A DNA stretch of 64,000 nucleotides, from NCBI GenBank assembly GCA_963277665.1, contig OY728166.1, positions 1,072,754,014 through 1,072,818,013 of the forward strand. Reading direction: 5' to 3'. Shown one piece after another: positions 1-14,060 of the stretch. The notes beneath the pieces are model-generated. The model ran no database searches. It was given only the letters and a program-made list of their open reading frames with translations, and was not told the DNA's origin. Each line of letters begins with the position of its first letter. Position 1 is the first letter of the stretch. The translations under genes and the position numbers were made by a program. The stretch comes from Viscum album. Lineage: Eukaryota > Streptophyta > Magnoliopsida > Santalales > Viscaceae.

Positions 1-1
1 C

Positions 2-627
2 AGCCACCCCACATCATGCTTCTACTCCCACCCCATCCTCTACTGCCACCACTTCCATCCCACTATCTACCATTCCATCTACCCCTACTACCACCCATGT
101 CCATTATCCTTCCAGTACTACTTTTCCCACATCACCACCCACCACATCTTACCAAGCTGATATTTGGTTCATGTATCTATGTATCCTGGATAATCTGCAT
201 TGGATTTCAAACCACCTGGGTTTCCCCTTCAATTTTTGCCCTTTTTACTACCTATCCACCTCCACCAACCACCAAAGTATCTCATACACCAACCTATAGT
301 GTCCATTGATCTTCATACTTACCTCCTACCACCGCCACCCTGATTGACCTACCCTCTGAGCTGATAGATCCTGCTGTCCAGCATAAGTTTCTGGTAGAGC
401 AGGATCAACAGGGTAAGGAACCAACTCCTTTATCATCTTTTGAGGTACCTTTAATTGATCATACTACCAGACAAACATCCACCCTTGGGATTTGTACCTA
501 TCCTCGTCCTTTCGCTGAGATATTTTTCAACAAAACGGCACCCACCACTACAATTGATCCTCTAGCCCCTTCCTCCATTCCTGATATAGATAGGGTGGGA
601 AAACTACTACCACACTATGTTCTATAG
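2..627 (+). pseudogene. Degenerate Pro/Thr/Ser-rich coding-like stretch
   Basis: One frame is open from the window edge to a stop at about 300 and is very rich in Pro, Thr and Ser. Near its end it carries a tract of ordinary composition that includes WFMYLCILDNLHWISNHLG. A neighbouring frame is then open from 310 to a TAG at 625-627 and reads like ordinary protein (IDLPSELIDPAVQHKFLVEQ). The switch of frame between two long open stretches suggests a decayed retroelement ORF cut by the window edge. I recognise no domain. It could also be chance openness in C-rich DNA. Confidence 0.25.
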
Positions 628-3132
628 AGGACTACATATTAGAAGCTCACCAATTTTTATTATACTTAGTTTTGTATGACCCCGCCCTGTATAAATGATA
701 AAATTTGTTAAATTTGTTTCATTTCTCATTGATGTATCATTTCACTTATTATATATATGGGATAGAGTTTTTTCATCACTATTTCTTATCTTATTTTCCA
801 TTTCATTACTGTATTAAATTAGCCATGTCTAGATCTTATGCCTCTCTATGTTCGTTGATGCGCTTTTTCCACTACCATATGCCCTCATTATTCAGATGAC
901 TCAGCATCTGGATGATGTTGAGTGCTAGGTAGAGGAGCTTTCACTGGAAATATATGCTTAACATAGGTCCCCACCATGATCATGAATTATTTTTCTACCA
1001 CATGAGATTCATGCTCACTATGCTCTTGAGGTAGTTAATCGTGCTAAGCATCCAAATGAGCTTGATTACAAAGCCACCAGTTTTTGTAGGTGGAATAGAA
1101 CTTCAGAGTAGATAGACAACACTTCCTAATCATTTTTCCATCTATATGGATGACAAAGACATTGTTAGTAATTTGTGGGAGGAAAACCATGTTTTATTTG
1201 TTTTATTTATTTTCAGTCTTGTACATAGGATTATTTTTTCATTTTATTATAATTTGTGTTCATAGGATGTTCTTTAATATCATTGTACCCCCATATCTGC
1301 ATGTATTTGAGATAATATTCATTAAAACTCATTGTGTACACCTTTCCATTTCAATACTTATATAAAATTTAAACCTTGTGGATTAATGTTTTATCTAGTG
1401 TAGGATTTTTAATTCTAACATATTATGCAGATAGCCCAAATTACAATCATCATCCAACAAGTTTCCCAATTGAATGACACTCATATAGGGATCTCTCAAT
1501 TCACTAAAATAAATTTCAAAGTTTCCATTTCATTTTTTCTATTCTATATTTTCAATATACCTCTAATGGTACTTTCTAGAATAGTATGGACACTATATCA
1601 TTTTAAGTGTGTGGAGACTTTCTTGCGCTTTACCATTGATACACATAGATTATTTCTTGTTTTTATTTATCTAGGAGACATTTTTCACTAACAACATGCT
1701 TTAAAACTGAACAATAATTGAACCCATTTAAATAAAATAACAATTTAGGTTGGAAATTTTTAAATCCATGTATTACTCCTATTTATATTTTTTGAATTAT
1801 TTTTGAGTTTAGTTATTTAATTCAGATTCATAATTTTAGAAATTTCTTTTGATTGACTTATTGCTTTATTTATATAACCTAAGTGATTGCCAGTTTATTT
1901 TATATACTTATATTCTCAAGAGGATTCTAGACCCACACATTCATATTATTTTCTGAAAATATTTCTGTAGAGACTCCAGGGGAATATAAACCTATCATAA
2001 CATGCATTCAGACCCTATTGGGGTTATTACTGAACAAATATAATTTAAATATGATTGAGATGGTCTTTTTTAGGATAATTTTTCCAGTGACCCGCCTTAA
2101 AATCTTCGTTAGTTTACTACATAGTTTCCGTGAATGACCTATTTAAGATAAATCTATTTCAAACTGATTATCCCTTCATACCCTACTCTTGCTATTGTTT
2201 ATGATTATCCTTTGAACAAGTATGGGAGATTTTTTAACTGATGGACACTGTATGTGATTCTTGAGGAGATGTATTTTATAATTTTTACTAGATTGATATG
2301 ATGTGATCTATGATTACCCTTGGAATTTTATTCCTACCATGTTCCTTTAAAAAACAAGAAATAAGAATGGAAGAAAAATATTTTGTGTTGTGTATTAGGA
2401 AAGTCAGAAATCTCTATTTCCATACTGATTAATCCTTTGATGGTTCATATGTGGGTAGGGTATGGACATGAGATCTAGTCTAACTTTGAATTTTGAAAAA
2501 AAAAACAAAAGAAAAATAAAATTGAATAGGGTTCATTTTTATACATACTTAATACACTCATGGATCCACTTTTAGTTGCTTGGAGCATGGACACCTTTTT
2601 TATCTTGGAGGGTTTACATCATTGCATTATTTCTATTCATAATGATTTATACTTTTTATCTTACCCTTATTTTGAGATTTATTTTAACTCTCTACTCACC
2701 CTCCCTCATACTCAGAGTCATATAACCCTTTTTTATGAATCCCTCGTGATTGATTTTGTATTTTTCTTTACAAAGTGGATATGATAGAACCAATGTGAGC
2801 CTATGGTCTAGAACATATATTTGGGGTATGAGTATAACTCTTGTTACATTTCATCCTGAGTGATGAGAGAAACTTATTATGAGTTAAATTGACAAATGGG
2901 TGTAGAGTTTAAGAAATAGTTATGAAAGTATAATTAAAAGAATAAGAATCTAGATAAAGAACTGAACTATGAGGCATGACTACTTTTCTCTACAAAATTG
3001 ATTCTTGAGGACTGCCATTTTCTACATACACTTAGTTTTATTTTCTAGGTTGGGATGCATGTTTCTTATTTTAAAAAATGTTTATTTTGGAATCCCTATT
3101 GATATTTTTTTTCTTAAGGACATTAAATTGTT
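628..3132. other. Non-coding AT-rich stretch, probably decayed retroelement internal region
   Basis: No ORF in this stretch resembles a protein, and short coding-like patches at about 870-1110 are broken by stops. Its position before a purine-rich tract at 3134-3148 is consistent with the untranslated 3' internal region of an Athila/Tat-type retrotransposon. That assignment is inference from context only. Confidence 0.3.
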
Positions 3133-3148
3133 CTTGTGTGGAGGAATT

Positions 3149-4600
3149 TGACTAGATAAAATTTTATATATATTTTTATATATTTTTTTATGTTTTATTG
3201 ATGAATTATTTGATAATGCAATGAGTTTTGGATTTTTTTATAGGAATTAGGAATTATGGACCTAAATGAATAAATTCTGAAAAAGTTCCCAAAATATCCT
3301 TTACATGTTGTGTACCTCATACACAACATGTAGAATCCATTCACAGCATGCCTACAAGGACACAAACCAAAGTGTGAAGATTATGCATGATGTAAAGGTA
3401 GTACACAGTGTCTAGATCATGTATACGATGTGCAGATTTCAAAAACTAGATCCTTTCCCAAAGTTCAATTCATACATGATTCGAAAATATTCCCTAATGT
3501 GAAAAACTTTAAATTCTTTCCCTGTCAAAGATTTGAGAATATTATTTAAGAGGAAAATATGATCTCAATTACATTTCTTGAAACCATATTGCATGAACTT
3601 AAGATTCTGGGACCCAAATCATTTAAGCCATTACATACGATATAGTAATTTCATACAATATACTTCTTAGGACAATTTATATTTTTCAGTGCCTTTATGG
3701 AAGAGAGAGTTGTGAAGTCTCTTATTTTCTCTCTCTTTATTCATCTTTTTTCATCCATTGTTGTCCTAAAATAGTTTTATTTCATTCCTTTATTTGTTTA
3801 ATTAAAAAAATGTGAGTTTTTAATCATTCCTTCATCATTCTTCAACTGTTACAACACCGATTTTGTTTTCAATGCCTTTTTTCAATGTCTCGCTATGTTC
3901 TTCATCAACACACACACATTTCTTTATCTTTTCTTCATTATTAGTAATTTTGTGATTTTTTATTTATTATTTTGAAAATTTATTTAACATTATTTATTAT
4001 TTCATCATGAAAAGTTAGTTCTTGGTAATATTTTCATTTGTTCCATTTGTTTGATAGAGATTATTGCTTTTTTGATTCTGGATTGTCCATGTTAAAACTA
4101 TTTTATGATTATGTGTATCATATCTAATACTTCCTTGCTTTTGATCATCATCAACATGCACTTATAATCCATATAGGGTTAGGGGTCAAGAGTAGGGGTG
4201 TTTCCCAACCTAATGAATCTCTATATTTAACCTCATCAACCATATGGCTAGTAATTGGGTTAATAATAATTGTTCATCACATTCTTTAACACAACCATGA
4301 TAATGGGAAGTTCGATTGAACGAACCAAACCTAATTGGAGTGGAGAAGGACAATTACCATTAACCTATGATTATTTCTGCATATAATTCAATGGTAATTC
4401 ACTTAGTTTTTTTATTATACCCTAACCATGGGATAGCTACATCATAGGTAGATCCAATCAGTTTGACCAAAACCAACTGGTGACTTTTTCACTGCTTCGC
4501 AGCCTAATCCATATGACTATTCCAAGCTAAATCTTAGATTATCTTTTTTCAAGTGCCCTAAAATTGACCATGATCGATTTCTTTAATATTTTTCTTAAAA
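3149..4600 (+). repeat. Possible LTR of an Athila/Tat-type element
   Basis: The tract GTGTGGAGGAATT at 3136-3148 resembles the GTGTGGGGG polypurine tracts of Tat/Athila elements; compare 44330-44344 in this window. It is directly followed by TGACTAG, a legitimate TG LTR start. A CT-rich tract at 3710-3745 and AT-rich sequence follow. The right end is not defined, and no second LTR copy lies in the window. Confidence 0.3.
3302..3332. repeat. Perfect 13-bp inverted repeat with 5-nt loop
   Basis: TACATGTTGTGTA at 3302-3314 is followed by CCTCA and then by its exact reverse complement at 3320-3332. It lies inside the possible LTR and is surrounded by other CACA/TGTG words. Confidence 0.7.
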
Positions 4601-4824
4601 ATCCAAACTACCTATTCTTTTTTAAAACCCAAACTTGAAGAATGAAAGTGATGAATCCTTCCAAGGGTTTTGTTTGATCATCTACTAACCTTCCATTAGT
4701 CTTCATGGGATTGAACAATAATTCTAAATTACTATTCCATTGTATTAATTGTATTTTGGTATTATAAATTTTTAATCTAATCTCATCCCGATCGAATTCA
4801 ATGATAGGTTTGGGAGAGTCGCTT
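4601..4824. other. Junction sequence with an unassigned short minus-strand reading frame
   Basis: The minus strand is open from 4829 to 4608 (73 codons, Lys/Glu/Ile-rich) and has ordinary composition, but I recognise no motif. It abuts the point where similarity between the two reversed LTR copies begins (about 4825 and 11115). It may be a scrap of an older sequence interrupted by that LTR. I do not call a gene. Confidence 0.2.
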
Positions 4825-7800
4825 ACCACTATGGTAACATTTGGATCGTAATCCCCATGAAAAAAGGAACCTTATATGTATATTTAAATCCCCATAAAAT
4901 TCATAAGATGAATCATAAAATACAGTCATGGGTTTTATATACACCACATAAAAGAAACAAGTTGTAAATATGGTATGTATCTCACAGAAATAAAAGTGAG
5001 ATGAAAATCCCTTAACTTAGGTCTAACATCCTTCGTATGCATTGAAAGATCCTATATAATAAATAAATTTTTATTATACTTATATTAAAAAACTATAATA
5101 ATATGTATCATACCATATATGATTTACTTATAACCTTTTATCACCCATTTGTTAACACTTCTTTATTAAAATTACTGTTTCGGGTGATATCTGCTTCATT
5201 TTTCATGTAAATTATGGTTTGGTACTTTTGGTCCTTGTATTTTGATCATAGTTCCATCATATATATAATTTTCATATTTATATAAATATAATATATATTC
5301 ATTATATACATTTTTATAGTCCTTCATAAAAGTAGATAGAGAAAAATGAACTACACCGTTCATGGAGACGGTAGGCTATACTTATGCATGAACGTTGTTT
5401 TCATTTTTCCACGGATGGAATGAAAGAAAGATAGATAATAAAATAAATTTATAGATTCATTATTATATCATATATATTAATCAAATACATATTTATTACT
5501 ATCAAATTATAATAAAACTTTAAAAAACATCACTTCATAGAGATGGTAGTCCACATGTGTGCATGATCGACGTTATCATTTTCCAACGCTTTAGAAGTTA
5601 ACACGATAGATATAATTTTATCATTACAGAAGTATAATTATTTAATAATTATCATATATAAATATTAAACCCATAAAAATATCTATCCATAGAATATGGT
5701 GATAATAAATGAGTTTTATCTCTGCATAGAGATGTTAAGTTGTACGCACACATGAGTGATATTTTCACTTCCCATTTGATAGAAAGAGGGTGAATAAAGG
5801 TGGTTTCATAATAATAATAACATTTTATTATGTTTTTTATAATTAATTTATTATTTTATGAATTAAAAAATATTTATATGAGGTAAAATGATAATTAAAA
5901 GAGAAATTGATCAATTAAGGCAATTACCTCTTCTTTGAAATAACTCCTTTAGATTTCATCTTAATGACTCAAGGGTTGGTCTTTTGATAATATAATCACA
6001 TCTATAATATTTATATAGAATTTTAAAAGATAAATATATTTATTTTTGTCGATATAAAAGGCTCAAAGTGGTGTGATGAATAGAGAGGAGGGGTTCCTTT
6101 TAAAATTAGGGGGTAACTCTTGGAATTACTTACACGATTAAAATATATTAAAGTGATTATCAATCCAAATGGTTCCAAATGTCCTATAAATGGGAAATAT
6201 ATAAAATTTTAGAACATATATTATCCTAATTTAATTCTTTTAATATTTTTTTTATTTTTAAGTAATGTAATAATTATTATTTTCATAAAATATCATTATT
6301 TACAATTAAGATACTTTTTATTACATTTCAATAAAACGACATAAAGGAAAAGTTTTAATTAAAATATAATTATTTAACATAAAATTAATATTTTATATTT
6401 ATCTACATAATTCATGGAAGACATTAAATCACTGAAATTATATTACTTTTAATAATTTTAAATTAATTTATTATAAGTTTTTATTAATTTAAGAAATATT
6501 ACAATAGTGTTACATAACAATTTAAGGTCATTATATAATATATAAAAATTATAAATAAAATTGAATTATAAAAATAATTCTATTAAGATAGAAATAGATA
6601 CTTATATCCATTCATAACTTTCTTTTGTCCCTATATGGACACATAATAGATATTTAAAAATAGGAGAGTGATATTTTGTAACATTCGTTGATTTAACTAT
6701 GAAATAGGTTTTTATCATGGATAATTATCAATTAAAGAATTAAGTTTCAATACTAATGTGATGGGGGTCGAATTAAAATCATCTAATAAATATTATGATG
6801 AAAAAATATGACCTATCACTTAATTTTAACACAGATTAACCTAATTTACGCTTTACTAAGGTGATAAATTTTACAATATTTATTATTCATAATGAGAAAA
6901 AAATAAAAGGATACTATTTACGAAATTTTAACAACATTTTTTCAAATATAGAATCCATTTTATCAAATTAAAAAACTATATGTTTCATAATTTAATTTAA
7001 AAATAAGTGTACAAAATTCAATGAAAACAACTTTTAGAAATATATAGTTTTAAAGCATAAAACCAGATTTAGTCTTATCCCTTTCATACTAAAAATATTA
7101 TGTGAAAATTTAAAACCTTTTATTGAATATAATATATATATATCATTAAAATCATTCACTAATAGTAAATAATTTAAATTATTAAGATAAAAACACATTG
7201 CACACTTAAAACAAATTTTCAGAAATAAGTCTTTTTACGTAAAAAACATATTTTTATACTAAATTCAAACATAAAATTGATTTAAATAAATTTAATTAAA
7301 TTATTTAAAATAAAAAAGAACTAATTTTACTCTGAACCCATTTTAAAAAAAATTCAATTTTTATATTCTAGAAACAAAAATATAGTTTTCAAAAAAATCA
7401 ATATTTTTCACTATTCACAAAAAAATCAATCTTTTCAGAAAATTTTCAAAACATTTCCCTAATAAATTTTTGATATGAAGATTTCAAAAATGTTTTTATT
7501 TTTATGAGATAAAAATTTAAATTTTAAAAAAAATTAAATATAATATTTTCTCACAAAAAAGTAATAAAATCCTTTCGAAGGAAATATATTTTTTAAGCAT
7601 AATATAACTTTTCTAAAAAATGAATCCTTATTTTATAAGAATAAATCATGAAATTTATATTGAGTATGATACTTTTATATATATCACAAAATATGTAATA
7701 CTATTTATATTTATCAATTTAATTAAAAGGTTATAATGGTCACATCATAATAATTTAATAATATATTACGCTTAGTTTAAACTCAGTGTTGTGTGTAATA

Positions 7801-7866
7801 CAAGCTATCAAAGTAATTATATCCATTTGAAAAATAACATATCTCATAAAATAGTGATTTGTTACA
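4825..7866 (-). repeat. Decayed long LTR of the TGTAACACCCC family, reversed
   Basis: On the minus strand this stretch starts at 7866 with TGTAACA. It runs leftward through AT-rich U3 to three degenerate copies of the LTR stem-loop motif, at 5718-5765, 5531-5575 and 5355-5395. The plus-strand text TTAAAATGAATTT just beyond 7866 matches the reverse complement of the polypurine region preceding the intact 3' LTR at 38049. It therefore appears to be the 3' LTR of a minus-strand chromovirus-type element. It is truncated at about 4825, so the end of U5 is missing. Segment 11120-14060 is a sister copy in the same orientation. Confidence 0.6.
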
Positions 7867-7919
7867 TTATGAACCCATTAAAATGAATTTATACCTTGAA
7901 ATCATTCACATTAATGCAA

Positions 7920-8600
7920 ATAAATGTGGACTTCTTTGTTACATTACATCCTCAGGATCCCATGTAGCTTCTTCAAATTAGTGATTTATTGAAAGAACAT
8001 TCACCAAGTAAATAGTATAATTCTGTAAAACTCTATCTATGTGATCCAAGATTTATATTTTTTTTCCTAATAATAAATATCATGTTTTGATGTTATAAAC
8101 TATGATTTTATTAGAGTTGATGGATCAATTATGTACTTCCTCCAGAGAGATGCATGGAACACATCATAAACTTGAGATAGGTTCTGTGGAAGTACCAAGT
8201 GATAAGATACCATCTCTACTCAATCAAGAATCTTAAAAGAGAAAATATTCCTAGGTATAAAATTTCCCTACATTTTGAATCTAATTACCTTATTCCATGA
8301 AAAAAATAACATAAAAACATTCGAACCAACTTTATATTCTTGGTCACACCAATGATTTTCCGTATAACATTTATATTGACTCTAAAATGCCTTAAAGTGT
8401 TGCTGAATGGATCTGAATTTATCTATAATTTTCTTAGTTAGATCATATCCTAATAGATTTATTTCTCTAATATCATCCTTTTTCTATAATTTTTTCAATT
8501 TCTACTTTATCTCTTACTCCAAGAAATGAATGTTCCTGATTAGTTTTTTTATGCCTCAGTCACTAAAGTTAACTTTTGACAAATAATAAGATCCTTAGGT
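7920..8600 (-). pseudogene. Chromovirus pol remnant: integrase C-terminal region
   Basis: Minus-strand frames, broken by many stops and shifts, still show the conserved end of a Ty3/gypsy chromovirus integrase. A stretch at about 8280-8400 resembles the VGDxVFLKVSPxKGVxRF region. DVFHASLWRKY at 8132-8164 matches the family motif HDVFHVSxLRKY. EATWDPEDVM at 7942-7971 matches the terminal EATWExEDEMR motif. In the intact protein this region binds DNA and precedes or includes a chromodomain. The catalytic core, RNase H and reverse transcriptase are absent: at about 8640 the sequence passes into LTR-like DNA, so the element was cut off there. Position between pol end and LTR agrees with a minus-strand element whose 3' LTR is 4825-7866. 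Confidence 0.65.
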
Positions 8601-8639
8601 CATTCCTTATACCGCTAAATATTTACCAAAACTAAAATT

Positions 8640-9120
8640 AATATCTAAATATATTCAATAAAATTAAATACCCTTACTAAATTAGAATAAGATATAAGTT
8701 TCTATCATACACATAATAAAAAAACCATTTTCTTAGTAGTCAAGGATCATTTCCAAGACTATCATAATTGAATGGTTTTTCTACCAAAATAATCATAGTA
8801 TTCAAGGTTTTGTCAAAAGACTATCATAGAGGACAAATACTGTTACTAAATTGGATCCACTCTTCATTATAGTCCTTTTTATCTCATGATATATCAATAT
8901 TTACCCAATTCATTTGAGGGACATTGGGTCCCACCCATCCCTTTTTATAACATTGTCATCATACTTGGTTTTAATTTAACCATCTTCCTTGAGATAATAT
9001 TTTTCATCCTAACTCCCATAATATTTGGTTACTCATGGGGAAAATCATTTCATTTTCCATTTCATTTAGCATTAACATTATTCTTTCATTTTCCAACCAT
9101 CATCCAAAATAGAAAGGTAT
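8640..9120 (-). repeat. Truncated LTR fragment, U5 side
   Basis: The run from ATAAGTTTCTATCATACAC through TCATGATATATCAATATTTA and on to CCCACCCATCCC parallels 9810-10075. It is also the reverse complement of a part of the intact long LTRs (35340-35580). It is a second U5 piece of the reversed LTR family, left by an internal deletion or a tandem rearrangement. Two poorly preserved 24-bp units start at 8964 and 8988. Confidence 0.5.
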
Positions 9121-9800
9121 AGTATGAGCAATAATAATCATAATTGAAAACCACATAATCATGAAAAATCACTTATAAGATATCAAAATCATGGGACCTT
9201 CTTCTATGATACCTTGGGTTTAAACTATGATCATTACCAAAACTTTAGTATTTTATCTTATACATAAACTTATCCTCAGGGTTCTCACTAAAGTTTTCTC
9301 ATCCTATTTTCCAAATTTTATCTAAACTGTGCACTGATAATAACTATAGAAACCCATAATTTTAGTGTAGAGATATCACTTCTTAATAGATGGATATTCA
9401 TTACATAACATAAAAATATATTACAAAATCATATTGGTCTCGTTCCATTGGAAACATAGACACATAAATACCTAGTTCATAAAATATCTACACTATATTT
9501 CATTATGTTCTTCACAACTATAACCCTTCTTAAAAAAATTATACTTTGTACCTTTCTTCATAACCTGGGGAATGGAAACATAAGAAAGGGTGACCTCAGA
9601 TACTCATTAAGTGTAAAAAAGGGATATATCAATGATCACTAGATCATAACATGAACACAATGGTATGATAACATGTTCATAACATTTTAAATCATACACT
9701 GCATATAATAGATCATAATCTTGAGTCATGAGATAAATCTTAATAGTTCATAATATTTGAATCATAAATTAATCAAATAACATGAGACATGAGATCATGA
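9121..9800. other. Unassigned AT-rich sequence between LTR fragments
   Basis: I see no coding frame or known motif. CATAA/ATCATGA-type words are common, as in the flanking U5 fragments, so it is probably further decayed LTR or leader DNA. Confidence 0.25.
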
Positions 9801-10086
9801 CATTGGAATAAGACATAAGTTTGTGGCATGTACATAATCATAAAAAACCATTTCCTTAGTAGTTAAGGCTTATTTACAAGACTCTCATAATTGGTTTGTT
9901 TCACTCCCAAAATCATTTTAGTATTCAAGGTTCACTCCCAAGACTATCATAGTGGACACAGACCATTACTAAATTGGATTCACTCATTATTTTAGTCCTT
10001 TTTATCTCATGAGATATCAATAGTTACCCAATTAATTTGAAGAATATTGGGTCTCACCCATCCTTTTTTATAACATTATCATCATA

Positions 10087-10206
10087 CTTGGTTATAATGT
10101 AACCATATTCCTTGGTTATAACATAACCATCATCCTTGTTAATAGCATATCCAATGTCCTTAGTTATAACATAACCTCCACCCTTGGTTATAATGTAAAC
10201 ACCATT
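10087..10206 (+). repeat. 24-bp tandem repeat, five units
   Basis: Units begin at 10087, 10111, 10135, 10159 and 10183, exactly 24 bp apart, each of the form CTTRGTTATAAYRTAAC followed by a variable CCAT-like tail. The intact LTRs lack the array at the corresponding place (about 35310-35330 in reverse). It is an expansion private to this degenerate copy, with a weaker trace at 8964-9012. Confidence 0.8.
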
Positions 10207-11350
10207 AAATATTTAAAACCACACATATGTGTGCCACAAGATCATAAAACCTTCACCATATCATAACCCATAAAAATAAATGATTTTCATAAATATTTCA
10301 TCATAGCATAACCCACAGAAAAGAAACAGGTCTCATAAAAATTTCATTTTTTCATCCTAGTAAACCCATGTAAAAGTAACGGGTTTCATAAAAAAAATTT
10401 CCTCATAAACATAAATCATCCTGAGATGGAATAAGGATTGTATCCTTGGATCATACCCCATTTAGGCATAATTTATACCGAGGGGTATTGTCTTTGATTA
10501 ATAGAAATACTATTAAAATATATTAAAACATTCGTATGGAAAATGTTCATTTCATTTTTAAATCACTTTTTTAAAATATAATTTTTTTGAAAATACTATA
10601 GAAAATATTTTATTTTAAAATAACTATTAAAACATATAAATTAATCTTCACATAATTGAGTGGTCATGATGGAAGTGAATTCAAATTTTGTCGTATAATT
10701 TAAAATAAAACATTATGTTTACCCTTTTTGTCAAAAAGTCAAAAAGTACATCATTCAGAAAATAACAAGAAATTTTATTTTAAAATCATATTTCAAAAAT
10801 TCAAATAAAGGTAAAAATGAATTAAAATAATCATATTTTAATAGTAAAAACATTCTTTAAACATTTCTATAAAACATGGATGTGGAAGAAAAAGGGTTTT
10901 CGACCGAAGGGAGTGATAGGGTTGATTTTCCTTAAAAAACTATTTTTAGACTCTTGAGTACTTAATATGATGAAAATGAATGGAAAAATGTATTCTCAAG
11001 AAATTAAAATATTATAATAAAAATCATGAGTTTATTGAGAGTTATATCATAATATTTCATCATCATAAACAGAATAAAAAACAGTCTCAATAAATAATGA
11101 GTTTGTAACATAAAACCCTTTCCACTTTGGTAACAATTGAATCATAATACCCATGAAATAAATAAACTTATATAGATATTTAAATACCCATTAAATTAAA
11201 AATATGAATCATAAAATACATTCATAGCCAGTACATACACCACACAAAATAAATAAGTGGTTAATATGGATGGTGTCTCATGGAAATAAAAGTGAGATGA
11301 AAATCCCATACCATGGGTCCAACTTCCTTTGTATGCATTGGAACATCTCG

Positions 11351-11389
<39 letters not shown>
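11351..11389. repeat. (TA)n microsatellite
   Basis: About 39 bp of uninterrupted TA dinucleotide lie within the reversed LTR copy. The corresponding place in the sister copy, near 5060, has only a short AT-rich tract. Confidence 0.9.
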
Positions 11390-11393
<4 letters not shown>

Positions 11394-14060
11394 ATATATT
11401 ACAGAATTATACTCATATATATTATACCATATATTATTTATCTATAACCTTTTATCACCTAGTTTTTTCACTTCTTTATTAAAAATACTATTCTGTGTGA
11501 TATATGCTTCATTTTTCATGTATCTTCTGGTTTGATAGTTTTGGTCCTTGTATTTTGATCTGGGTTTCATAATATAAATAATTTTAATCATGATATAAAT
11601 ATCATATATATTCATTATATACATGTTTATAGTCATTTATAAAAGTATAGATATAAAAATGAACTACATCGTTCATGGAGACAGTAGGTCGTACGTACAC
11701 ATGAATGCTATTGAAATTTTTCAATGGATGGAACAAAAGAATTGAAAATAATAAATCACCTTTATAGAATAATTATTATATCATATATATCATATATATT
11801 TATTAAATAAATCCTTATTATCATCCAAGTCAACCAGAAATGAAAAACGAATCACATCACTTCGTGGTTGTTCTAGTCCACATGTACACATGATCGATGT
11901 TATCATTTTCCAATAGTTTTTAAGGTAAGAATCTAGATATGACATTATAATTATAGATTTATAATTATTTAATATTTATTATATATAAAAATTAAACACA
12001 TCATAATACCCATCCATGAATGATGGTGATAAGAAATGAGTTTTATTACTACGTGGATATGGTAATTCGTACGTATGCACGAGCGATATTTTCACTTCAC
12101 ATTTGATAGAGATAGAGTGAATAAAGGTGGTTTCATAATCATAATAAAATTTAAAATATTTTTTATACAGATGATACTATTTTATGTATAATAAAATATA
12201 TTTGTAGGAGGTAAAACATTAATTAAAAATAAAGTGATCGATTATGGTGATTACCTCTTTGAAATAACTCCCTTAAAGGGATATAGGGTTTGTATTTTGG
12301 GAAGGCCATCACCTATATAATGTGAATGGAGAGTGGATAACAAAACCTGGCATAGTTAATTTGATCTATAAGTATCAAAGTTGTGTGAATCAGATAAAGG
12401 AGGGGTTCCCTTTTATAATTAATGGGAGTGGAACCCTTGTAATTTCTTAAATGATTAAAATATATTAAAGTAATTTTCAAAAATAATGGTTCAAAATGGC
12501 CAATAAATTGTAAAGGGATGAAATTTTAGACCATATATTATCCCCATTTTCCTATCTTAATATTTTTATGATTTTAAGTAATTTAATAAAATATTTGTTT
12601 CATAAAATATCATTATTTCCAATTTAAACACTATTAATTTAAATTGACTTAAAAGACATAAATAAAAAGTTAAAATTAAAATATAATTATTTAACATAAA
12701 ACTATGATTAAATATTGATCTATTAAATTTGTGGTACATATTAACATACACAAATTATGTTACTCTTAGTACTTTTTAATATAATTTATTATATTTGTTT
12801 TAATTGGATAAATACTAAATTGGTGTTTCATAAGAATTTATGGTCACTGTATAATATCTAAAAATTAGTAGTAAATTTATATCATGGAAATAATCTCATT
12901 AATCACAAAATAGGCCCTTATATCCCTTCATAACTTCATTTTTTACTATATAGACACGTAAGAGATATTTGAAACTAAGAGAGTGACATTTTGTAACATT
13001 ATTTGATATTAATATTATATAGGTCATTTTCATTAATAATTGTCCATTAAAAAATTAAATTTCAAACCTAAGGTGATAAGGATCAAACTATATTCCTCCA
13101 ATAATAATTATAATTAAACATTGTGGCATTATAACTTAGTTTAACCTATATTTTCATGATTGAACCTTTACCATGGTGAAAATTTTATCATAATTACTCT
13201 TCATATTGACCAAAATAAAAGGGGCATATTTACCAAATTTTAACATCCTGATTAAAAATTTGGAATCGATTTTATAAAATTCAATAACTATATTTGGAAT
13301 AAAATAATTTTAAAACAAGTGCGTAAAATGAAATGATAATCACTCCTAGAAAAATACAGTTATTAAGCATAAAACTTGATTTATTCTTATCCCCTACAAA
13401 GTAAAAAAAATATATGATTTTTTAAAAAAATTTATTGAATATATATATATAATTAAAATAAATCTAAAAAAACAATTAATTTAATTTACAAATATAGAAA
13501 CACAATGTTCGTAGAAAAAAAATTTCTCAGGAAAAAACCTTTCACTGAATTTTTTTTATGCTTAATTAAAACATAAAATTGATTCCAATACACTTTATTG
13601 TTTAAGATAAAATAGAAATAATTTTACTCAAAAAACATTTAAAAAAATAAAACCTTGTACATTCCTAAAACAAAAATATAGTTTTCAATAAAAATTAGTA
13701 TTTTCTCACTATTCACTGAAAAATCAATCTTTTTAGAAAATTCTCAAAACTTCACCCTAATTTATATTTTTTATGATGTTTTCAAAATTTTATATAAAAA
13801 TCATTTTGAAGGAAAAATATTTTTTAAGTATAGTATAACTTTTCTAAAAAATTGAATGATTATTTCCTAAGAATTCATAAATACATTTATATTGAGTATG
13901 ATTGGTTTATACATCACATAATTTGGTTAATCATATTCATACCTACCAAATTAATTTATAGGTTATAATGGTCACATAATAATAATTTAATAATATATCA
14001 TTGTTCTTTTAAAATTAGTGTTGGATGTAATGAAAGCTATCAAATAAATTATATCTATTT

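Larger units (their letters stand above)
9801..14060 (-). repeat. Second decayed long LTR copy, reversed
   Basis: This is a sister copy of 4825-7866 in the same orientation. Shared blocks include AAAAGTGAGATGAAAATCCC (11288-11307, compare 4995-5014), the three stem-loop motifs (11665-11712, 11855-11902, 12045-12092) and GGTTATAATGGTCACAT near the right end (13962-13978, compare 7729-7745). Its left part, 9810-10250, is the reverse complement of the U5 side of the intact LTRs. The length of about 4.25 kb fits the 4.36 kb of the complete LTRs. The right boundary near 14060-14100 is blurred. Confidence 0.55.
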
